A stretch of DNA of 64,000 nucleotides from positions 65,858,895-65,922,894 of the forward strand of contig CM043944.1 of assembly GCA_014529385.2 (NCBI GenBank), read 5' to 3'. The stretch's first letter is position 1. The number at the start of each line of letters is the position of its first letter. The notes under the pieces are model-generated. The model was not told where the DNA came from. It saw nothing but the letters and a program-made list of their open reading frames with translations, and made no database searches. This document shows positions 57,146-64,000 of this stretch, piece by piece. A program made the translations under genes and the position numbers. This stretch comes from Adiantum capillus-veneris (lineage: Eukaryota; Streptophyta; Polypodiopsida; Polypodiales; Pteridaceae).

Positions 57146-59287
57146 GGGATTCTGTGAGCTGATATTCCCTATATCGCCAAAGCACTTTTCTTTGCAAAAT
57201 GCAAGTAATTGCCAAGTAAAGTTTAAACATGAAAAAACAAGAAAAACTTAAACTTGGCTAACCTAGTCGTTCTTACTGCAACCAGTTGTCATGAAATTTG
57301 GAAGGAAAAACTCATTCCAAAATGGTGTATATCCATATCTCCACAGACGCCACCTTATATATACACCTGTTTGGTACATAATGAAATAACCTCTAAAGAC
57401 ATTGCCTATTTCTTCCCAATTTTGTATAGTCATACCATATGCCAATGTGGGGAGTCGCAATGCATATAACTTCCTACGGCCTCATTGCCAACAGACGCTA
57501 TTGGCGACAGATGTCATAGAAAAACAAAGTCTACCGTGTCGACCATTCACAAAAAATAGACCTTGTCCATTTGTATATCTGCTAGAAAAAATGGAATTAT
57601 GTGTGCAAAGTATATGCATCTCATACAAACTTTAAGTCTTATGAATGATATCCGTGATCAATCGTATAACCTAGTGGTCAATCACATGCTCAATAAACAA
57701 ATATGAATTGCGTACCTCCTTAAGTACACCTGCTAACAAAGCTTGCCATCATAAGAACCAAATGAGTTGCAATCAAAAAGAAATCGAGAAATTATGTTCC
57801 AAACATTATTGTTTGGTTTAAGAGATGCTCTACTTGTTGTGCTGCCAAGGGCCTTGGCTGATGCGCAAACAAATTGGAAACTTGTGGCAATTCAATGCTG
57901 AAGTTGGGTTATACAACTCGTGGCCATGAGCAACTGTCAACGAGCCTTGCTCTTTTGTCCTAATTAAAAAAAAAACAGTCTTTAAAGATTGGAGAAAAAT
58001 AGACATACTATCTTTCTCAAATCCTTAGAATGTGTGATTGGTGATTGCTGGCTTCTGAGAATTGTCTTTAGGATCGACCTTGCCAATCATCAATTCGGCC
58101 ATGCGAAACTGCTTCGGACCCATTAGCCGAACGAACATCCGGCCTTGTCGTAGCATTAAAAGGAACTTTCGGAAACCCATCTGTAGAATTCTGCAAAATA
58201 TCCTCACATAGGGATTAAGAAAATTTTTGGAATTCTGAAATGGAAAACCTGATGACCATGGTGTTTGTGCGTATGTTTCTTATGAAGCTCTTCATATCAT
58301 TGATACCCTTGAGAAACATCTAGCATGCCGCATAACCGACTCGGCGAAGTGTCCCTATCAAAAACCACTATGGTAAAATTGTTCCGACAAAAATTCAAAA
58401 TTTTGGATACCTCCCTGACAGGAAATTCAAAATCTGCATGCTACCTTGAGTAGGTGTGGTCACTTTAGGTTCCTAAAAGTAGGCTCTTTAGGTGAGAACC
58501 GTGGCCTTGTGTGAGACTTTTCCAAAAATAGCAATTTTTCCTTCTAATTCGGGAGGTCTTGCCCGTTTTGGAAACCACTGTGTGGTGCATGGAATCGCAA
58601 GGGCTTGGGCTTGAAGGGAGCTCCCTGTGGAGGAGGGGGAGGATACACGACCTCGTGGCCATAGCCGGCCTGAGTAAGCCACACCCTCTTCGCTTGCGAG
58701 CTCGCGCTGCTGCAGCACGCTGTTTGTGTGTTTTTGCTTCAAAAAAGTTCAACATATTCACATTGCAAGGCCTTTTGGCCATTAGCGTTGAGCCTTGGCC
58801 ATTTTAGGAGGCCTTTCCCATAGGCAAGGCACCACTTCAGGTGCGGGGAAAGCAACAAGCACTTGGCTTTTCATCAAATCTCAAGACGGACGGCTACGCT
58901 GAGTTATTGCAGAAGAATTCTAGATTCTGAGTATTTTTTCGATTGCGACAAATTCAAGTGGGGTTCAAGCAACATCATAGCCGAAGCTTTCAATAATAAA
59001 GCTTCTTTTCAACGGTGACGCTTCAACCAACTACACTGCACCCGATGTGAACAAGTTTATTGGTAAGCTTGACTTTCTCAATACCTTCAATGTCATCGGC
59101 AATTTGAAGTTCCTCGGTGATTTCACCTCTTTGCCAATTCTACCGTGGCTTGAAATTCACCTTCTTTACGACCGCCGCCGGTGAAGTTAGCACGGCTCAC
59201 CACCGACCTCTGTGTTTAATACGGCTACGAGCTTTTCTGCACTCCAAGGAATTGTTCTCTCTTTTTTTCGCACAACACAGATTCACC
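57146..59287. other. Interior of inverted-repeat segment, no assigned gene
   Basis: Short frames on both strands overlap. At 58465-58782 (minus) three frames are open together, one giving a Pro-rich stretch, which suggests biased composition and not a gene. From about 58900 the plus strand becomes more gene-like leading into the ORF at 59288. Confidence 0.45.
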
Positions 59288-59872
59288 ATGAGTGCGGAAA
59301 TTGATGATCATTACATGTTCGACTTTGAATACCTGGAATTGGCTCCACCTGTAGATATCATGGGGCAGGATACTCTCACGGAGGGTACCATCGTGGCAAT
59401 AGGAATGGATGGTGCAAACCTAGGTAATCTAACTCTGTCTCCTCATTTATCAACCCCTCCTCCTCAGAGGGTGTTGGATATTCTAGAGGATGAAAGTCAA
59501 TTGCCGGATGCCAGGGAGTTTGTCCCTCGATAGGACTGGCAAAATTTTGATGCCCGATTTTGCAAGCTAGCTGTAAGGGTCCAAATATTGGTGACGCAAG
59601 TAGAAAATCTCACACAATTAATTTACCATATGTTACCAGAACCAGCTTCTCACTCGCCAGCAACCCAAGGGGTTGTCTGCCCAGCAGTTATGACCAAAGA
59701 GGTCCAGCAGGTACAAGAGAACTCGGTTGTCGATACAGATTTTGTCGTGACCAAGGTGGCTAGGAAACGCCTCTCACAATCAAACTTCCAACGGGAAAAG
59801 CGTAAAAAATTATGCTTTGATTGCTTAGAAACGCATAAAAAAAAGCAGTCTCCACATGTTCGACAAACGTAA
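59288..59872 (+). pseudogene. Unassigned ORF with one internal TAG
   Basis: From ATG 59288 the frame runs 81 codons (MSAEIDDHYMFDFEYLEL...), meets TAG at 59531-59533 and continues in the same frame for 113 codons to a stop. The first part is acidic with a PPP-containing linker. The second part has a helical stretch (FDARFCKLAVRVQILVTQVE), then a basic segment RKRLSQSNFQREKRKKLC and CFDCLETHKKKQSPH, a small Cys/His cluster at the C terminus. The ATG has a favourable context (ACCATGAG). I do not recognise the family. The acidic-helical-basic layout could suit a gag-like or DNA-binding protein of the surrounding element, but this is speculation. Confidence 0.45.
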
Positions 59873-60164
59873 ACATGATGCATTAGTTAGTGATTCAACA
59901 TAAACTCCATGTTTTGGTGCAAGGCACATTAGTTATATGTTTTTCTATGTACAGGTGACTTTTTTAGAGTATTGCCTATTTTTTTTCCATTTGGGTAGGA
60001 TTATGCCCTAATATCGTTTCTAAAACCATCATTTTTGGTACAACCAACTCCACGTGCAACAAGGTTTTTAATTCATGCTACCATTGACTTGGGGGGGAAG
60101 AGTAGTGGCAACCAACTTTAGGGCATCTACATTAATCAGGACCTCATTTCATCGAATCACTACC

Positions 60165-60876
60165 AGTACCATCGATGCAAGGCATTTTTGGTACTAACTT
60201 TTACGGTAGCCACGGGCTTCCCTGTTTATATGCAAGGCATGAAAGGAGGAATGAACTCCACCACTTCATGGATTACGCTATCACACTTGCAATTCTGTCA
60301 CGGATAGAATAAACAAAGGGATTGTGTAATAAGATTGTTGTTGCTATCACCACACAACAACACTAAAAGGAACCTATCTCTAGGACTTACTTTACGGGCA
60401 AAGAGTCGATGCTAAGTCTTCCTCATACAATCACAACTCCTGCAAGCTAGGTGGATTGGAATAAGTTTTCTGTTACCTCCCTCATCGGGAGATTCATACC
60501 GGAAAACTGGGAAATGCTTATACGATAAGCTGCGAGTCAGGCATACGATGCATAAGAGCACATAGCTTAGGCACAGACTCTAAAATCTTAAGGAAAGTTC
60601 CTCAGCTTAGCATGCTCTTCTTTTTGTTATTCATCTCTTTCTCTAAGGAAAAAAATGAAAATCTTCTACGATGTTTTTGTTACATATTTCACCAGTGAGT
60701 TCTTCTGAGCCAAGATGCTCTAAAAAGGGTCAGCTAGTAATTGGGCAAGGTGCCAGGTGCCATCCGCATTAGTCTTAATCGGTTCAACGATTAAACACTA
60801 AATTCCATGAGGGCTATGACACACGCACGCCGGCAAAGAGCCATTGCTAAACCTAGGATAAGATCCACTTGTTGGT
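60165..60876. repeat. Long inverted repeat, right arm
   Basis: Partner of 56485-57145 (landmarks given there). Its outer edge meets the first base of copy B. Confidence 0.8.
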
Positions 60877-61524
60877 AACTTGAAAATTGTCAAAAAACGC
60901 AAAGCAGTCCTTCCAATCCAAATTTTGAGTTATCTGTCACATTGTTATTCCAAATCATCCCATATCTCATACAGAGGGTCTACATCAAGCCTAGTTTCAC
61001 CAAAAAATATTCATTTTGATGAAAAAGTTAATAAGCGGGAGTATTTACTTTCTTGCCAAAATGGGTGAAAATTGCAACTTTGACCTTATGGGACCAAAGC
61101 ACATGATGTCCTAAGCCCACTTACCAAATTTGAGCTAATTTGGATCTCAGAAACTGAAAATCCCTTTATATCTATTGTTTCAAAAATTGAAAGCCTAAAT
61201 CTGGCACCATTTCCACCCCTTGCACTCAATTGATCCCACACTTCACTCATAGCACCTAATTACTATATATTTCAAGCCTATCATGTCAAAATTGCAAAAA
61301 CTTGAAAAACATCCTCAGGAAAATAATCACGATCATTTCCTTTTGTTGTAAAATTTTGCTTAAACTTTTTGATTTTGATATTTACATGTTTTTATGCATC
61401 TATGCATGCTCCAAATACGATTTGAAGCAAATTGGACTCAATTTGCCGAAAATACTTAAGGGTATTTCAGAGTGAAATTTGCAAAATTTTCTGAGTTTGG
61501 CACTATATTCACTTAACAAGATCA

Positions 61525-62345
61525 ATGCAAGCTGTCGAGAAGGTCAGGAAAAGGGTGTCCCAAAAAGAGAAGCTACAAGAGCTACCACCCTACCAGCTAG
61601 ACCCAAGTTCAGTCAAGATGGCCAAGGCAACATACTTGTCAAGAGAACAGCTTGAAGAAAACAATAGAGCAGTTTTCACTGGTAGGTTTAAGAGTGAAGA
61701 AGGAAACCAAGTAGATCCACAACTGCTACCAAAAGAGATATATGATGTAGCTGCAAAGTCAGACACAAAAGAAGGCTGGGCCTCAGAGACTTCTACAACT
61801 AGGAACCATGCAGTGTGGATTTCTAGAAAGCCTATGAATTATTGTCTACTATTAAAGAGGATGGATCATCCCAAATCATTGACCAACAAGGGCAGAAAGT
61901 AGAAGTGGTAATGACAAAGGCAATTGTGGCCGAGGCACTGAAGTTGCCAACTGAAGGGATGACAATGCGGACCCGAGATAGAAAGAAAACAGGCACATTC
62001 ACCAAGGAGACTGCTGCTCCAACTTTTTCCGACCTCATCCAAAGCCAAGTGGAAGAACTAGCACGTCTATACCATCAACACTTCCATTTTTTAGCAAAGA
62101 GACCGCACGGTACACCACCCCAAATCATGTGGTTGCGATACCTTCACCCAATGCCAACCCCTCACACTTCAACAACATTTAAACCCAATGAGGGGGAGGA
62201 AGCGAAAGAAAAAGAGCCTAAACACCACGAACAAGCAGCAACAAGTTTTGAACAACCAAGGCCAACTGAAGAAAGAGAGTCAAAACCATCTACGACCACC
62301 CAACAGGAAACCACAGAGGCATCCACAAGGCCTCAAGCCGGGTAG
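61525..62345 (+). pseudogene. Charged, helical ORF of the repeated unit, copy B
   Basis: The first frame (61525-61902) starts MQAVEKVRKRVSQKEKLQ and includes YLSREQLEENNRAVFTGRF and LLPKEIYDVAAKSDTKEGW. A single frame change near 61840 leads to the second frame (to 62345) with QQGQKVEVVMTKAIVAEAL, KLPTEGMTMRTRDRKKTGT and a Pro/Thr/Glu-rich tail ending RPQAG. Both parts keep matching copy A, so the frame change is shared or ancestral. No catalytic motif is visible. The phrase AIVAEALKLPTEG recalls domains in plant retrotransposon-associated proteins. That is inference. Confidence 0.5.
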
Positions 62346-62560
62346 GTCACCTAATAAAAATGTAACCTATCACGTGAGTTCAACAGAAGGGTATTTAAAG
62401 TTCTTGAAACTTACAGAAATATATATACAGAAGGGCATTATTTTTTCAAATTTGAAAAAAACTTACAGATTTTAAAAGAAAAGGATACATTATATTCTTA
62501 ACAAAATTCATCTATAAGGGGTTTTACAAACATGTTTTGAACGCACATGATACGGTAGTT
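62346..62560. other. AT-rich non-coding segment within copy B
   Basis: Lies between two coding-like parts of the unit, begins GTAGGTCACC directly after the ORF and contains TTTTTCAAATTTGAAAAA, a short palindrome. It could be a degenerate intron: a GT start is present, but no clear acceptor was identified. Confidence 0.4.
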
Positions 62561-63860
62561 TTACACATAGTGAACCCCCCGAGGCCTCAAGCAACCAAAT
62601 TAGTCGAGGCAACCGCAACCCCTCAAGGTAAAGAACAACCCCCGCCGCAACAACAAATAGCCACCACAGCACCACGCAAGAAGTTACACATTGAGACTGA
62701 TGAAACATTTAGGTAGCCTACATAGTGTGAAGAATGGGAGACAGGTGACGAAGTCATCATGCAAGTAAACAAATATACCAAGCAGATGCAACAGATGTCA
62801 GGAAAAATGCAAACAGTAGCACTTAGCCGTAATGCTAAGGCTAGAGAGCTAGAACTCGTCATCGATACTCTACGAGGAGAGTTAGATGACAGGATGATTA
62901 TCATTTCAGATTTATAGAGACAAGTCAAGGAGCTGAAAGATGAAGCCGAACAACACGAGCTAGCCAAAGAGAAGCAACAGAAAGAAATGGAGGAGCTAGG
63001 AAGACTTCTAACAAAGTTATCAGATGCATGCAAGACCAAAGATCAACAACTCACAAAGATAACAAATGAACTCCTAACCACAACTCTGTCAGTACAAAAG
63101 ATCCAAGTGCAGCTCGATGTAGCAAACGTTTCTCTGCAATACTCAGAGAAAAGGGATCAATTATTAGGCAACTTTTTTTGAGACAGATCAAAGAAAATGT
63201 TGTTGTCGCTTCAATAAAAGGTACAGATGAAGTCTATAAGACTTTGGAAAAGAAAAACAAGCAACTTGAGCTAGAGGGAAGCTAGAGAAATCACAGAGAA
63301 GAGACCTTGAACTGATGCGTGTACAACGAGAAGAACAACTGCTCATGGAGATAGTAGAGCTAAAAAGTGTCAATCAGCCTGCTGAGCAAGGGACAACTAG
63401 AGACACAAGAAGAAGCAGGCCCCTCAGAGCAACTAGCTCTACTGGAATTTCATCTGTTTCTTTTATTGTTGAGATGGACAAACAGCGGGCAGAAGGGCTA
63501 GGAGAAGAAGAAGATTTTTAGGTACCACTGACTGATGCTGAGCAAGTGCCGATGGTCCAGATTTCTAGAGTCGAGGAAGATGCACTCAAAGAACAGGTTG
63601 CCGAGGAGACAGATGCAAAATGGAAAGTATTGATGGATTGGGAGTTGAGAGTTCTCCACTCAGTTAATGTCACTCAACTCACTCCCAACCAAATCAATGC
63701 ACAATGGCATCAACAATCTAGATGTCCACCACAAGTGGAGAAAGAGCTGTTTGAACCAGAATCCAAGATATCTTATTCTATTCACAAGAGCACCTGCCGC
63801 ACTACGAAAAGACCCAACATTTTTGTCTTGTACCAACGGTAAGGTGGGGGAAGGTGGAGC
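62561..63860 (+). pseudogene. Coiled-coil 3' part of the repeated unit, copy B, broken
   Basis: Begins PRPQATKLVEATATPQGKE, with a Gln-rich stretch, stops near 62715, then VIMQVNKYTKQMQQMSGKM and a long coiled coil (LELVIDTLRGELDDRMIII, QVKELKDEAEQHELAKEKQQ, EMEELGRLLTKLSDAC) to a stop near 63180. Later open frames (63315-63521, 63546-63842) match copy A. TAG at about 62917 and several later stops break it. Function unknown; self-association through the coiled coil is likely from sequence. Confidence 0.5.
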
Positions 63861-63936
63861 CATGGGGGAGGAGAAGGCATGGAGCTCTCTCTCTCTCTCT
63901 CTCAAGCGTGGATATCTCTCTTTCTCCCTCTCTTTC

Positions 63937-63943
<7 letters not shown>

Positions 63944-63996
<53 letters not shown>
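63944..63996. repeat. (CT)n microsatellite at the end of copy B
   Basis: Occupies the same place as 53976-54033 in copy A. The window ends four bases after it. Confidence 0.9.

Positions 63997-64000
<4 letters not shown>

Larger units (their letters stand above)
56485..60876. mobile_element. 4.4 kb segment bounded by long inverted repeats (possible foldback or MULE-like element)
   Basis: Two arms of about 0.66-0.71 kb in opposite orientation enclose about 3.0 kb. Long terminal inverted repeats are typical of Mutator-like or foldback DNA transposons. No transposase is recognised inside and no target duplication was confirmed. The right arm ends exactly where copy B begins (60877). An alternative is two copies of an unrelated repeat inserted in opposite orientations. 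Confidence 0.4.
60877..64000 (+). mobile_element. Retroelement-like unit, copy B (continues past the window)
   Basis: The uninverted version of copy A: leader with palindrome core near 61326, charged ORF, Pro/Thr/Glu-rich region, an AT-rich gap, coiled-coil region and (CT)n tract. It runs off the right edge of the window, so further coding domains that would settle its class may lie beyond. Relative to A it lacks 522 bp (52347-52868) and 144 bp (51355-51498). Confidence 0.75.

Noticed and set aside
58465-58807. Overlapping ORFs on both strands near 58.6 kb
   Set aside because: Three frames are open together because of base composition. No homology pattern or start context supports any of them.
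62346-63039. Minus-strand ORFs in copy B (and plus-strand ones in A at 51465-51879)
   Set aside because: They are the reverse complement of the unit's own coding direction, visible in opposite orientation in A only because that block is inverted.

Overview
The window looks like nuclear DNA of a land plant. It carries spliced plant-type CACTA transposase genes, plant-type L1 LINE and Ty3/gypsy remains, and a fragment of a heavy-metal-associated isoprenylated plant protein (HIPP) gene. Microsatellites, mostly (AG)n and (CA)n, are extremely dense. A HET-domain relic and the style of the repeats make a fern or another non-seed plant my best guess, held at low confidence. I see no intact ordinary host gene. 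Almost everything recognisable is a mobile element, a relic of one, or something carried by one.

Layout. 1-10271: a broken L1-like LINE (minus strand, 2844-4200), then a 1.4 kb direct repeat (4288-5658 and 7039-8602) flanking a module with a LINE 3' end. The module recurs at 29685-31024. The second direct repeat is interrupted by a tRNA-derived SINE candidate and long (CA)n/(GA)n tracts. 10272-22461: a complete CACTA (En/Spm) transposon with the terminus CACTACAAGAGG, a TAG target duplication and GCGACGC-rich ends. It holds a six-exon TNP2-type transposase, a second three-exon transposon gene, a nested LINE with an intact 1126-residue ORF2, a second SINE copy and a captured HIPP-like fragment. 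A copy of the unoccupied target site lies just outside its right end.

22462-37860: mostly anonymous DNA. Exceptions are a decayed gene with a HET (heterokaryon-incompatibility) domain (27525-29169), the second module copy, short tandem repeats, a GC-richer microsatellite field (about 32.3-34.7 kb) and a hAT transposase fragment (35234-35776, minus). 37870-49250: a decayed Ty3/gypsy retrotransposon on the plus strand. Its order is palindrome-bearing tandem repeats, gag, protease, RT-RNase H, integrase, then an unusual second aspartic-protease-like ORF, a polypurine tract and a TATA-bearing putative LTR.

49250-64000: two copies (A 50080-54035, B 60877-64000) of one retroelement-like unit encoding a charged, coiled-coil protein, now broken. 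The middle of copy A is inverted relative to B, with a base-precise breakpoint. Between them lies a 4.4 kb segment with inverted arms of about 0.7 kb (56485-57145 and 60165-60876) and one unassigned ORF with a single internal stop.

How the parts relate: the CACTA element is the best-preserved unit. Its two genes would supply transposase and accessory functions acting on the subterminal repeats, but four in-frame stops suggest it can no longer move itself. The nested LINE is the only element whose main ORF is still open. Alignments were made by eye, so boundaries of diverged repeats are approximate unless stated as exact.
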